A stretch of 40,600 bases of DNA from JBMFOH01 sp049969715 [NCBI: bacterium] (GTDB taxonomy: Bacteria > DUMJ01): positions 1 through 40,600 of the forward strand of contig JBMFOH010000016.1 in the NCBI GenBank assembly GCA_049969715.1, given 5' to 3'. Positions 1 through 7,939 of the stretch are shown here, in pieces. The notes beneath the pieces are model-generated. The model was not told where the DNA came from, searched no databases, and saw only the letters and a program-made list of their open reading frames with translations. Position 1 is the stretch's first letter, and each line of letters starts with the position of its first letter. The position numbers and the translations under genes were made by a program.

Positions 1-78
1 AATTTTGTATATGTAACTCAGGATATATGGAGGGATAATGCTAAGGGAGAGATAGACTTGAAGAGTTTAATAGCATAA
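1..78 (+). CDS. Possible 3' end of an upstream gene (partial, unidentified)
   Basis: Frame 1 is open from the window edge to a TAA at 76-78 and reads 25 residues with plausible coding composition (it includes QDIWRDNAKGEIDL). After a second TAA at 88-90 the same frame stays open to 222, with no ATG, GTG or TTG, so that stretch cannot be an independent gene. It may be a decayed continuation of the same protein or chance. I do not recognise the family. Bases 79-169 hold nothing else I can name. Confidence 0.3.
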   Translation, partial: NFVYVTQDIWRDNAKGEIDLKSLIA

Positions 79-169
79 GAGAAAATCTAAAAGAAGACTA
101 AAAAGGAGATAGAAGAGGATAGGATAGATCAACCATTTCTGCAAGAATCACGGTCAGAGCCAGAACTCT

Positions 170-197
170 TTGAATTCTCTGAAATTTATGATATAAT
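170..197 (+). promoter_or_regulatory. Extended -10 promoter for tRNA-Gln
   Basis: A perfect TATAAT lies at 192-197, preceded by TG and one base (189-191), which makes an extended -10. TTGAAT at 170-175 is a reasonable -35 with a 16-base spacer. Predicted transcription start is near 204, only a few bases before the tRNA. The same TATGATATAAT string recurs in front of mrp (minus strand) and hisS. Confidence 0.75.
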
Positions 198-207
198 TAT
201 TTCAAAC

Positions 208-281
208 TGGGGAATCGTCTAATGGTAGGACACCAGACTCTGGATCTGGGCGTGAGGGTTCGAATCCTTCTTCCCCAGCCA
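208..281 (+). tRNA. tRNA-Gln (anticodon CUG), CCA encoded
   Basis: The cloverleaf can be drawn by eye. The acceptor stem 208-214 pairs with 271-277 over all seven bases. The anticodon stem CCAGA/TCTGG encloses the loop CTCTGGA, so the anticodon is CTG, reading CAG. The T arm carries GGTTCGAATCC. Discriminator G278 is followed by an encoded CCA (279-281). A T-run follows at 282-287, but no separate terminator hairpin precedes it. The next gene starts within 30 bases, so the tRNA is probably processed from a transcript that also carries the downstream genes. Confidence 0.95.
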
Positions 282-310
282 TTTTTTATAGAGGAGATTT
301 GGGTAAAAGA

Positions 311-712
311 ATGAAGGTCTATCTAGCTGTACCTATAGTTAACTACTATAATCGGGAACTTACTCACATTTTAGGTAAGATTCTAGAAGAATTAAATCTT
401 GAGGTCTCTTCTCCATGGGTTCTTGAAGGTAAGGATGTCTCTACTTCTCCAAGGGATATCTTTTATAGGGATATTAGTGCAGTAAAAGGCTCTGATATCC
501 TCTTGGCTGAGGTATCACAGCCTAGTCATGGAGTAGGGATGGAGATTATGCAGGCTTATATATCTAATAAGATTATTATTATGGTAGCTAGAGAAGATTC
601 TAACCTATCATATCTTCTTACAGGTATTCCAGGGGTTATCCTGGTAAGATACAACAGTTACAGGGATTTAGAAGAAAAACTTAAAAAGACCTTAGAGGAG
701 GTGAAAAGATGA
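311..712 (+). CDS. DNPH1/Rcl-like 2'-deoxynucleoside 5'-phosphate N-hydrolase
   Basis: This is a 133-residue protein of the nucleoside 2-deoxyribosyltransferase superfamily. It begins at strand 1 (MKVYLAVP) and carries the block AEVSQPSHGVGME at residues 66-78, close to the AEVTQPSLGVGYE block of the mammalian DNPH1/Rcl enzymes. The last Glu (E78) matches the catalytic glutamate. DNPH1 enzymes cleave deoxynucleoside monophosphates to base plus 2-deoxyribose 5-phosphate; transferases of the same fold move the sugar to another base, so the substrate here is inferred. I chose ATG 311 because family members start at this strand. TTG 299 is an alternative, but GAGGAG at 291-296 is close to TTG and far from ATG. 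Its TGA overlaps the next start by four bases (ATGA). Confidence 0.72.
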   Translation: MKVYLAVPIVNYYNRELTHILGKILEELNLEVSSPWVLEGKDVSTSPRDIFYRDISAVKGSDILLAEVSQPSHGVGMEIMQAYISNKIIIMVAREDSNLSYLLTGIPGVILVRYNSYRDLEEKLKKTLEEVKR

Positions 713-1566
713 AATATGGAGTGTATGCCCCATTTTCTTTAGATATCTTGGAGCTCTTGAAGAGAGAGGGTGCCAAGAGTATAGAGTTGGCATGTTGGCC
801 AGGAAGTAATACCGATGCAAAGGTTATGCTTTCAGACGAGAAGGTATATGAAGATGTTGTCTCAAGGATAAATGATACAGGGATAGAGGTGTCTGCATTA
901 GGATTCTATCCCAATCATCTAGATCCAGACTTAAATAGGAGGGAGGAGAATAATAGATATCTTTTAAGTGTGATAGAGTTGGCTTCTAAGATGGGTGTGA
1001 AGACTGTATGCACATTTGCAGGAAGGGTACCTGATCTAGATATCCAGGATAATATACCTATATTTAAAGATGTTTTTACACCAATAATAGAATATGCTGA
1101 AGCTAAAGGAGTGAAGATAGCAATAGAAAATTGTCCTATGATGAGTGGATTTCCATTTAGAGGGATAAATATAGCCTATATCCCTAAAGCTTGGGAGCTA
1201 ATGTTTAATGCAGTTTCATCCCCAAATCTCGGTCTTGAGTATGATCCAAGCCATCTCTACTGGTTACAGATAGACCACATAAATGCCATATATGAGTTTG
1301 GTGACAAGATATTCCATGTGCATGCTAAGGATACAGAAATCCTATACAATAGGTTGGCTGAGGACGGGATCTATAGTCAAGGATGGTGGAGATACAGGAT
1401 ACCAGGGTGGGGCGAGATAAACTGGCAACAGGTAATTGCTGCCCTAATAGATGTAGGCTATGATGGAAGTATAGATATAGAGCACGAAGATCCTGTATTC
1501 TCTGGAGAAAAGATGGCTGAAGGCATAATCTTAGGTTTAAGACATCTTGCTCAGTATATCCTCTAG
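709..1566 (+). CDS. Sugar phosphate isomerase/epimerase (AP-endonuclease-2-like TIM barrel)
   Basis: This 285-residue single-domain TIM barrel is of the xylose isomerase-like type. Metal-site candidates at the strand ends are visible: E140 (KIAIEN), D179 and H182 (EYDPSH), H203/H205 (HVHAKD) and E258 (DIEHED). Relatives include D-tagatose 3-epimerase, hydroxypyruvate isomerase and inosose isomerase or dehydratase; I cannot choose among them. The start is firm: AGGAGGTGAAAAG directly precedes ATG 709. It overlaps the previous gene by four bases, which suggests coupling to the deoxyribose-releasing enzyme, so the pair may act on one sugar pool (inference). Its last 30 bases overlap the convergent hslO. 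Confidence 0.8.
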   Translation: MKYGVYAPFSLDILELLKREGAKSIELACWPGSNTDAKVMLSDEKVYEDVVSRINDTGIEVSALGFYPNHLDPDLNRREENNRYLLSVIELASKMGVKTVCTFAGRVPDLDIQDNIPIFKDVFTPIIEYAEAKGVKIAIENCPMMSGFPFRGINIAYIPKAWELMFNAVSSPNLGLEYDPSHLYWLQIDHINAIYEFGDKIFHVHAKDTEILYNRLAEDGIYSQGWWRYRIPGWGEINWQQVIAALIDVGYDGSIDIEHEDPVFSGEKMAEGIILGLRHLAQYIL

Positions 1567-2412
1567 TTCTTTTTTCTTAAAGTGATAGTGAGATCCACAA
1601 AAGATACAGGTCACTTCTGCAGAACCCTCTTCTATCATAGATTCTATTTCTTTCTTTCCCAATAAGATGAGGGTTGCTTTAGCTCTGTCCTTACTACATG
1701 GACAGTGATATTTAAGGAGTCTTTTTTCGATTATAGTATAGGGGATATTTCCAAAGAGAATGCGCATAATCGCCTCAGAAGAAGAGTATTCTCTTATTAG
1801 TTCACTAAGAGGAGGGAGCTGCCTTATCTTATCTTCTAAGATATTTATCTTGCTAGAATCTGTTCCAGGTAGAACCCTCCCTATCATCCCGCCAGAAGCC
1901 TCTACCCTTCCGCTTCTATCAGTATATGTTCCTGCAGCTACTACTGATGGAGTCTGTTCAGAGTGGTAAAAATAGTGGGCGAGGTCTGTAGCAATCCCTC
2001 CCTTTACTAATGGTGTAATGCCAATGTATGGACTACCAAAACCAAGGTCTTTCACTACATAGAGATACCCTGTCTTACCTATGCCTGTCTCTACATCTAT
2101 CTTTCCTATTTCATTGGGAGGAAGCTCTATGTAAGGATTTTTTACATATCCTCTTACATTACCATAGGCATCAGATTGGACAAATAGTCCTTTAAGGGGA
2201 CCGTTAGAGATGATTTGAAAACTTATCGTCTGCGTACTTTCTAATTCGGTACCCATTATTCCAACTAAGCTTAAAGCCCTTCCTAGAGCAGCAGTGGCTA
2301 ACTTACTCGTGTTGTGGATCTCTCTAGCCTTCTCTACTAAGTTGGTTGTTATAGCTATACTAACTGTAAAAGAAAAGTCTTCTGACGCTGCCTTCACTAG
2401 GTAATCTATCAT
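1537..2412 (-). CDS. hslO: Redox-regulated chaperonin Hsp33
   Basis: This 291-residue protein matches Hsp33. An N-terminal core domain is followed by a linker and a C-terminal zinc domain with four cysteines in the pattern CPC (237-239) and CIFC (269-272). In the family these bind zinc when reduced and form disulfides under oxidative stress, which turns on the holdase activity. I start at ATG 2412 (MIDYLVKA), where Hsp33 homologues begin. An upstream TTG at 2430 would add six residues and overlap mrp by 14 bases. Neither start has a strong ribosome site, and coupling to mrp is likely. Its 3' end overlaps the plus-strand isomerase by 30 bases. Confidence 0.93.
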   Translation of the reverse strand: MIDYLVKAASEDFSFTVSIAITTNLVEKAREIHNTSKLATAALGRALSLVGIMGTELESTQTISFQIISNGPLKGLFVQSDAYGNVRGYVKNPYIELPPNEIGKIDVETGIGKTGYLYVVKDLGFGSPYIGITPLVKGGIATDLAHYFYHSEQTPSVVAAGTYTDRSGRVEASGGMIGRVLPGTDSSKINILEDKIRQLPPLSELIREYSSSEAIMRILFGNIPYTIIEKRLLKYHCPCSKDRAKATLILLGKKEIESMIEEGSAEVTCIFCGSHYHFKKKELEDILSKMS

Positions 2413-2416
2413 ATGG

Positions 2417-3187
2417 TCAACTCTTTTCAACCTTTTCTCTTATCTTTACTACTATGTCCTCAAAGAGGTCAGCTGTCTTTGACTTCCCATAAAAATAGAT
2501 GTAGGGTTTTCCTTCATCTGAAGCCAGCACTATCTGAGGGTCTATAGGGATCTTGCCTAGGAATGGAACACCCATCTCTTTGGCTGCCTTTTCTCCTCCT
2601 CCAGATTTAAATATATCAGTCAACATACCACAGTGAGGACATACGAATCCACTCATATTTTCAATAATTCCTAGGATAGGAATATTCAATGCCTTGGAAA
2701 AATTTACTGCCTTTCTAGAGTCAAGGAGAGCCACATCTTGAGGGGTAGTTACTATAACTGCCCCATCTATATCCTTGATAAGCTGAGCAATAGATAGAGG
2801 TTCATCTCCAGTTCCTGGTGGGGAATCTATCACCAGATAGTCTAGGTTTCCCCACTCTGTCTGTTCTATGAACTGTCTAATGAGATTTGCCTTCAATGGA
2901 CCTCTCCAGATGATAGGGTCATCCCTCTTAGGTAAAAGAAATGCTATGGACATAACCTTTAGGTTATCTCCATAGGAGACAGGAATTACTTTATTCTCTT
3001 TACCTTCTACTCTGGCATCTTCTATTCCTAACATCTTAGGGATATTTGGTCCGTGTATGTCTATATCCATTAGGCCAACATCTAATCCATTAAGGGCAAG
3101 ACTCACAGCCAAATTGGTAGCTATAGTACTCTTTCCTACGCCACCTTTCCCACTTAATACTATTATCTTGTATTTAATATCAGACAT
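2417..3187 (-). CDS. mrp: Mrp/ApbC-type P-loop Fe-S cluster carrier ATPase
   Basis: This 256-residue MinD/ParA-like ATPase of the Mrp/NBP35 group has Walker [11 protein letters not shown] at 12-21, the switch motif DSPPGTGDE near 121-129, and the CPHC pair at 183-186 that bridges an Fe-S cluster in the dimer. It lacks the N-terminal DUF59 domain of longer Mrp proteins. Known members carry and deliver Fe-S clusters to apoproteins. ATG 3187 has a good AAGGAG site seven bases upstream. It is first in a two-gene minus-strand unit with hslO, divergent from the division cluster, with its own extended -10 promoter at 3225-3233. Confidence 0.92.
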   Translation of the reverse strand: MSDIKYKIIVLSGKGGVGKSTIATNLAVSLALNGLDVGLMDIDIHGPNIPKMLGIEDARVEGKENKVIPVSYGDNLKVMSIAFLLPKRDDPIIWRGPLKANLIRQFIEQTEWGNLDYLVIDSPPGTGDEPLSIAQLIKDIDGAVIVTTPQDVALLDSRKAVNFSKALNIPILGIIENMSGFVCPHCGMLTDIFKSGGGEKAAKEMGVPFLGKIPIDPQIVLASDEGKPYIYFYGKSKTADLFEDIVVKIREKVEKS

Positions 3188-3224
3188 ATCTAGACTCCTT
3201 CTAAATTAAACTTAAAACATCTCT

Positions 3225-3233
3225 ATTATATCA
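3225..3233 (-). promoter_or_regulatory. Extended -10 promoter of mrp-hslO
   Basis: On the minus strand TGATATAAT reads from 3233 to 3225, a consensus TATAAT with an extended TG. I see no convincing -35 17 bases upstream. The start point would be about 3218, giving a leader of about 30 bases. Confidence 0.6.
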
Positions 3234-3255
3234 TAAAACTTCAACCATTCTCCTA

Positions 3256-3284
3256 TTGCAAATTTTTAGATTTAGATATAAGAT
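3256..3284 (+). promoter_or_regulatory. Candidate promoter of the mraZ division cluster
   Basis: TTGCAA at 3256-3261 can serve as a -35. TAAGAT at 3279-3284 (17-base spacer) or TATAAG at 3277-3282 (15-base spacer) can serve as a -10. The start would fall near 3290, directly at the MraZ repeats. The -10 is weak, so the position is tentative. Confidence 0.4.
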
Positions 3285-3289
3285 TAGAT

Positions 3290-3319
3290 AAGTGGGAGAA
3301 AGTGGAGGAAAGTGGAAGA
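3290..3319 (+). promoter_or_regulatory. MraZ operator: three 10-base direct repeats
   Basis: Three tandem units AAGTGGGAGA, AAGTGGAGGA and AAGTGGAAGA lie exactly 10 bases apart. They share AAGTGGRNGA and end on the first base of the mraZ start codon. This is the known pattern of MraZ boxes, where GTGG-type repeats with one-turn spacing sit in the mraZ leader. The second unit also supplies the GGAGG ribosome site at 3304-3308, so binding could affect transcription and possibly translation of the first gene. Autoregulation by MraZ is inferred from the family. Confidence 0.85.
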
Positions 3320-3753
3320 TGATATTCTTAGGAGAAGCGCGTCATACCTTAGATGATAAGGGAAGGATAGTAATCCCTACTAGATTTAGACCTCCGTTGA
3401 GGGATGGTTTCTGTATTACTCGAGGATTCGATAATGCCCTCTTCCTCTTTCCTATAGAAGAGTGGAATGATATAGATGAAAAACTAAAATCACTTCCATT
3501 TACTAATGTCAATGTCCTTAAATTTATGAGGTTCTGGTATTCAGGGGCAGTTCAAGACGAACTTGATCCTCAAGGTAGGATTCTTATCCCCAAAAACCTG
3601 AGAGAGTATGCCAAGATAGAGAGAGAGGTAGTGATCGTAGGGGTTTCTAGAAGAATAGAGATATGGAGTGCAGAATTATGGGATAAGTACTTTGGCAATC
3701 CTGAGGAGTTCTATAAGACTATGGAAGAGGCTATAAATGCTATTGGGATCTGA
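3319..3753 (+). CDS. mraZ: Transcriptional regulator MraZ
   Basis: This 144-residue protein has the two tandem AbrB-like half domains of MraZ, each with a DxxGRI/L-P motif: DDKGRIVIPTRF near residues 13-24 and DPQGRILIPKNL near 86-97. MraZ forms a ring-shaped oligomer that binds repeats upstream of its own operon and controls the division and wall gene cluster. ATG 3319 fits the family N-terminus (MIFLGEARHTLDDKGR) and is served by GGAGG at 3304-3308. An in-frame GTG at 3292 is rejected because it lies inside the operator. It is the first gene of the dcw cluster, and its end overlaps rsmH by 17 bases. Confidence 0.95.
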   Translation: MIFLGEARHTLDDKGRIVIPTRFRPPLRDGFCITRGFDNALFLFPIEEWNDIDEKLKSLPFTNVNVLKFMRFWYSGAVQDELDPQGRILIPKNLREYAKIEREVVIVGVSRRIEIWSAELWDKYFGNPEEFYKTMEEAINAIGI

Positions 3754-4621
3754 GGTACTTCATCAGCCTGTAATGTTAAGAGAGGTCTTAGAGATACTAC
3801 AACCAAAACCTGGTGGAAGATATATAGATTGCACATTAGGTGATGGGGGACATTCAAAGGCGATACTAGAGGCGAGCTCTCCTGATGGATTCCTCCTTGC
3901 TATAGATAGAGACCATATTAGTATAGAGAGGGCAAGGGAGAATCTATCTCAGTATAGAGATAGGATAATGATTATTCAGGGTAATTTTTCAAATCTATTA
4001 TCTCTAGTAGCTCCTACAGGTATAGATAGGTTTAATGGGATACTCTTTGACCTGGGAGTATCATCTGTTCAACTTGCTGATTCAGAGAGAGGTTTTAGCT
4101 TTAATATAGATGCACCTCTGGACATGAGGATGGATGAAGGTATATCTATTACCGCTTGTGAGATAGTAAATTCTTATCCTCTAGAGAAGCTAATAGATAT
4201 ATTTTGGAATTTTGGAGAAGAAAGATTCTCTCGACCTATAGCCAAAGCTATTGTTGAATATAGAAAGAAGAAAGAGATCCTCTCCTCTAAGGAACTAGCC
4301 GACATTGTATCTAAGGTAATAAAAAGAAAGGGTAGGATACATCCAGCCACTAAGATATTTATGGCTTTGCGGATATATATAAATGGAGAGTTGGAAAATC
4401 TCAAAGAAGCTATTCCACAGGCCATATCCCTTTTGGCTCCTGGGGGCAGGTTATGCGTGATCTCTTATCATTCGTTAGAAGATAGAATAGTAAAGAATAT
4501 ATTTAGAGAAAGTGGAGAGAAAATCCTCACCCAGTCACCTATAAAGCCTCATCATGAAGAGTTACTGTCAAATAGAAGGGCGCGAAGCGCCAAGTTGAGG
4601 GGGTTAGAAAAGTATGGCTAG
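3737..4621 (+). CDS. rsmH: 16S rRNA m4C1402 methyltransferase RsmH
   Basis: This 294-residue protein (formerly MraW) methylates N4 of C1402 in 16S rRNA using S-adenosylmethionine. The SAM-binding loop DCTLGDGGHS is at 31-40, and the family blocks LDMRMD and ISYHSLEDRIVK are present. The ATG at 3737 has GAAGAGG seven bases upstream and lies inside the end of mraZ. Its place between mraZ and ftsL is the standard dcw order. The C-terminal basic stretch (NRRARSAKLRGLEK) is normal for the family. Confidence 0.96.
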   Translation: MLLGSEVLHQPVMLREVLEILQPKPGGRYIDCTLGDGGHSKAILEASSPDGFLLAIDRDHISIERARENLSQYRDRIMIIQGNFSNLLSLVAPTGIDRFNGILFDLGVSSVQLADSERGFSFNIDAPLDMRMDEGISITACEIVNSYPLEKLIDIFWNFGEERFSRPIAKAIVEYRKKKEILSSKELADIVSKVIKRKGRIHPATKIFMALRIYINGELENLKEAIPQAISLLAPGGRLCVISYHSLEDRIVKNIFRESGEKILTQSPIKPHHEELLSNRRARSAKLRGLEKYG

Positions 4622-4970
4622 AGAACTGGCAAGAAAGGGTCTGCCATATTTAGAAAGTGAGAGGGAACCTAAGGTACAATCTATAAAGGTTCCTTTAGGT
4701 AAGGTCCTTTGGATAAAGTTTATCCTTATATTAGTTTTAATATCATCGATGGTGGGGGTAGGTGTACTCCAGATAAGGCTTCATGGTAATGCTATAAAAT
4801 ATCAAGAAGAGGTGTCCTCTCTTACAGAGAGGATAGAGCAGACTACATTAGAAAATGAGGGATTAAAAAAAGAAGTAGAGAGGTTATCTTCCCCTAGTCG
4901 GCTCTACCAGGAGGGAGAAAGACTTGGTATGAGGCCGGCAGATGAGATCTTAGAAGTTAAAGAGTTTTAG
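4614..4970 (+). CDS. ftsL: FtsL-like division protein
   Basis: This 118-residue bitopic membrane protein has a basic cytoplasmic tail of about 30 residues, one membrane segment (about 32-53), and an extracytoplasmic coiled coil (about 63-95, heptads through SSLTERIEQTTLENEGLKKEV). It ends with GERLGMRPAD, typical of FtsL/DivIC-type proteins. FtsL joins FtsQ and FtsB/DivIC to regulate FtsW/FtsI. Sequence identity in this family is low, so the call rests on topology, size and its position between rsmH and ftsI. It overlaps rsmH by eight bases. Confidence 0.85.
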   Translation: MARELARKGLPYLESEREPKVQSIKVPLGKVLWIKFILILVLISSMVGVGVLQIRLHGNAIKYQEEVSSLTERIEQTTLENEGLKKEVERLSSPSRLYQEGERLGMRPADEILEVKEF

Positions 4971-4973
4971 ACA

Positions 4974-6467
4974 TTGAGTGCTAGAAGAATAGAACTAATA
5001 GCAGTAATATTTATGGCTATGTTTCTGTTAGAAGGGGGAGGACTATTTTATTGGCAGGTAATTAGGTCTAGCGATCTTAACAAGAGGTATATCCTAAATG
5101 AAGAGAATGCTCCTGTAAGAGGTAAGATATATGACAGATTTGGAAGGACCCTTGTTATAAATGAGCTGAAATACTCTGTATTTGCAGATCCCTCCTTGAT
5201 AAAGGACCCTATTGATGTTGGTAGAAAACTCAATAAGATATTAGGTAATAGAGAAGACTATAAAATTAGATTAAGTAGGGATAAGAGATTTGTATGGATA
5301 GCTAGAAAACTGGATAAGAAAGATGCAGAAGATATATTGGCAATTGACAGGAATGCTTTTTTTATTAGACAGGAATATAAAAGGATATATATAGATCAAG
5401 AGATACCAGATATCCTTGGAGGGGTAGATATAGACAACAATGGATTGAGTGGGGTGGAGCTTACTATGAATGATGTCTTGAAAGAGGGAAAGGATGTATA
5501 TCTTAGTATAGATTCTGCCCTTCAGTCTAAGATAGAAGAATTACTCCTTAGGAGTAAGTCCTCTATTGGATTTAAGAGAGGTATCGTTATAGTTTTGTCT
5601 CCTCATACAGGAGAAATCTTGGCTTTAGTTAACCTTCCCCATATCAAGGACTTTGCAGTTCAAGATATCTTTGAGCCTGGCTCGTCACTAAAGCCTATTG
5701 TAGCCTCTATAGCTTTAGAAGAAGATAAGGTTAAGATGGAAGATAGATTCAATTGTAGACCTCCATTTAAGATAAGTGGTGTTACTATAAAGGATGCTCC
5801 ACACTCTGTGAGCTCCTATGAACTGAACCTAAAAGAGATCATTGAGGTGTCATCAAATATTGGGATGGCTCAGGTGGGATTAAAGATTGGAACTAACCTC
5901 TTTTATAAGTATCTTTATGCCTTTGGCTTTGGACATATCACTGGGGTAGAGCTTCCTAATGAGACTCCAGGACTATTTCCTAGGGATATAAATCTTATTT
6001 CTCTCACCCAAAATAGTTTTGGCCAAGGAATAGGGGTAAGTGCTATACAGTTAGTCTCCAGTTATATCCCTTTGGCTAATGGGGGATATCTAGTAGGTCC
6101 TACTATTATAAAAAGAGAGAGGATAGATTCTATAAAACAGGTGATTTCTGCCGTTACTGCTAAAAAGATTACTGAATTACTTATCTCTGTGGTAAAGGAA
6201 GGAACAGGTAAGAAGGCTTCTATAGAAGGTATGGAGATAGCAGGAAAAACAGGAACAGCCCAGAAGGTTATAAATGGATGTTACTCCAATGAGAAGGGGA
6301 TTATGTCTTTTATAGGGTATTTACCTGCCTTATCTCCAAAATATATAATAGGAGTAATATTAGACGAGCCAAACTCTAGTAGATGGGCGTCTGATACTGC
6401 GGCTCCTTTATTTAAGGAGATAGCAAAGATGTTATTATATGGTGAATATATAAGAGGAGAAGGATGA
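4974..6467 (+). CDS. ftsI: Class B penicillin-binding protein, division transpeptidase (FtsI/PBP2B type)
   Basis: This 497-residue septal DD-transpeptidase has one N-terminal membrane anchor (about 8-30), the class B dimerisation block around RGKIYDRFGRTL (49-60), and the three catalytic motifs: SSLK at 237-240, SSN at 293-295 and KTGT at 425-428. No C-terminal PASTA repeats are present, unlike SpoVD or PBP2x. The call as division PBP rather than elongation PBP rests on its place between ftsL and murE; the elongation enzyme is at 29662. The start is TTG 4974, three bases after ftsL, with only a weak ribosome site, so coupling is likely. Its stop overlaps the murE start (ATGA). Confidence 0.93.
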   Translation: MSARRIELIAVIFMAMFLLEGGGLFYWQVIRSSDLNKRYILNEENAPVRGKIYDRFGRTLVINELKYSVFADPSLIKDPIDVGRKLNKILGNREDYKIRLSRDKRFVWIARKLDKKDAEDILAIDRNAFFIRQEYKRIYIDQEIPDILGGVDIDNNGLSGVELTMNDVLKEGKDVYLSIDSALQSKIEELLLRSKSSIGFKRGIVIVLSPHTGEILALVNLPHIKDFAVQDIFEPGSSLKPIVASIALEEDKVKMEDRFNCRPPFKISGVTIKDAPHSVSSYELNLKEIIEVSSNIGMAQVGLKIGTNLFYKYLYAFGFGHITGVELPNETPGLFPRDINLISLTQNSFGQGIGVSAIQLVSSYIPLANGGYLVGPTIIKRERIDSIKQVISAVTAKKITELLISVVKEGTGKKASIEGMEIAGKTGTAQKVINGCYSNEKGIMSFIGYLPALSPKYIIGVILDEPNSSRWASDTAAPLFKEIAKMLLYGEYIRGEG

Positions 6468-7939
6468 ATATATCAAAGTTATTAGAAGGAGTAGAGATAT
6501 CAGATCTTCTAAATTTTAATAGAGGGATAGAGATAACAGGGATTAATAGTAACTCTAAATATATTAAACCTGGTGAGGTATTTGTAGCATTAAGAGGGGA
6601 AAGATTTGATGGACATAATTTTATAGAAGAGGCTATAGACAATGGGGCAGTCCTTGTGATAGGGGATAAAAGGATGGTATCTTTAAGGGTTCCCTATGTT
6701 GAAGTCCCTAACAGTAAGGTAGCTTATGGGATTGTATGTAGAAACTTCTATAATAATCCTTTTAGGGATATTAGGACAATAGGGATAACGGGGACCAATG
6801 GCAAAGGTACAGTAGCCCATATTATAGGTAATATCCTAAAGGGTTTAGGTGAGGATATAGGATTAATAGGGACTATAGAGGTAAGGCTAAAAGATGAGGT
6901 TTTACCTAGCTATTTTACTACTCCAGAACAATTGATACTTACAGGATTATTTAGTAGGGCTAGAGAAAGGGGCATAAGAAAGATCGTAATGGAGGTTTCG
7001 TCCCATTCATTAGTCCAGCATAGGGTAGATGCGGTATGTTTTGATGGGGCAATCTTTACCAATCTTACTCAGGACCATCTAGATTTTCACAATGATATGG
7101 AGTCTTACTTTAGAGCAAAGAGAATGCTTTTTGAAAAGGTAGCTAGGTATGGGAGGGATAGGTTAATGGTTATAAATATCGATGATGAGTATGGAAAGAG
7201 ATTAGTTGAAGATTTCTCTAGGGTTAACCCTATTACCTATGGGATTAGAGAAAAAGCCTCTTTAATTAGGGCTGAAGATATGAGATTTGGTCCTGAGAAG
7301 ACATATTTTAATCTTGTAATAGAAGGAAAATGTTTTCCTGTGGAAATGAAGCTTTTAGGAGAGATAAATGTATATAATGCGTTGGGGGCGTTAGGCTATA
7401 TATACGGAGAAGGTCTTTCAATAGAAAGATCTATAGAGATACTCTCTTCTATACCTCCTGTAAAGGGAAGGATGGAACGTATAGATATTGGACAGCCATT
7501 TACAGTAATATTAGACTATGCCCATACTCCAGATGCATTAGAAAGGATATTAGTGACTGCAAAGATGATGGGGAAAAGGTTGATTGTTGTTTTTGGTTGT
7601 GGAGGAGATAGAGATAAAGGTAAAAGGCCAATTATGGGAAAGATAGCTACCATGTTGGCTGACTTGGCTATTATCACTTCAGATAATCCTCGTAGTGAGG
7701 ACCCTAAAGATATCATTAGAGATATATTAAATGGTGTGAAGGGTAATAACTATAAGGTATTTGAAGACAGAAAGGAAGCTATATTTTTTGCCATAGATTC
7801 TGCTGATGAAAAGGATATAGTAGTGATTGCTGGAAAGGGACATGAGACCTATCAGATATTTAAAGATGGGACTATTTACTTTGACGACAGGGAAGTTGCC
7901 TTAGAGGCAATAAAAGAGAGAATATCAAATGCCTGCTAG
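6464..7939 (+). CDS. murE: UDP-MurNAc-L-Ala-D-Glu:meso-DAP ligase MurE
   Basis: This 491-residue Mur ligase adds the third residue of the stem peptide. The ATP loop is GTNGKGT at 110-116, where most MurE proteins have GTNGKTT; the Gly after Lys resembles folylpolyglutamate synthase. The lysine that is carbamylated in the family is K219 (FRAKRM). DNPR at 407-410 is the signature of meso-diaminopimelate-adding enzymes. ATG 6464 follows a good GGAGAAGG. The usual next gene, murF, is missing, and mraY follows directly with an 11-base overlap. Confidence 0.95.
   Translation: MNISKLLEGVEISDLLNFNRGIEITGINSNSKYIKPGEVFVALRGERFDGHNFIEEAIDNGAVLVIGDKRMVSLRVPYVEVPNSKVAYGIVCRNFYNNPFRDIRTIGITGTNGKGTVAHIIGNILKGLGEDIGLIGTIEVRLKDEVLPSYFTTPEQLILTGLFSRARERGIRKIVMEVSSHSLVQHRVDAVCFDGAIFTNLTQDHLDFHNDMESYFRAKRMLFEKVARYGRDRLMVINIDDEYGKRLVEDFSRVNPITYGIREKASLIRAEDMRFGPEKTYFNLVIEGKCFPVEMKLLGEINVYNALGALGYIYGEGLSIERSIEILSSIPPVKGRMERIDIGQPFTVILDYAHTPDALERILVTAKMMGKRLIVVFGCGGDRDKGKRPIMGKIATMLADLAIITSDNPRSEDPKDIIRDILNGVKGNNYKVFEDRKEAIFFAIDSADEKDIVVIAGKGHETYQIFKDGTIYFDDREVALEAIKERISNAC

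Noticed and set aside
91-222. Open frame running through the tRNA-Gln promoter and gene start
   Set aside because: It has no ATG, GTG or TTG and covers a clear promoter and tRNA; at most it is decayed tail sequence.
282-290. T-run after the tRNA as a terminator
   Set aside because: Only the tRNA fold precedes it, and a gene starts within 30 bases, so read-through seems more likely.
3188-3289. Short repeat TTAGATATAAG/TTAGATAAG before mraZ
   Set aside because: Imperfect AT-rich similarity in a promoter region; not distinct enough to call an operator.
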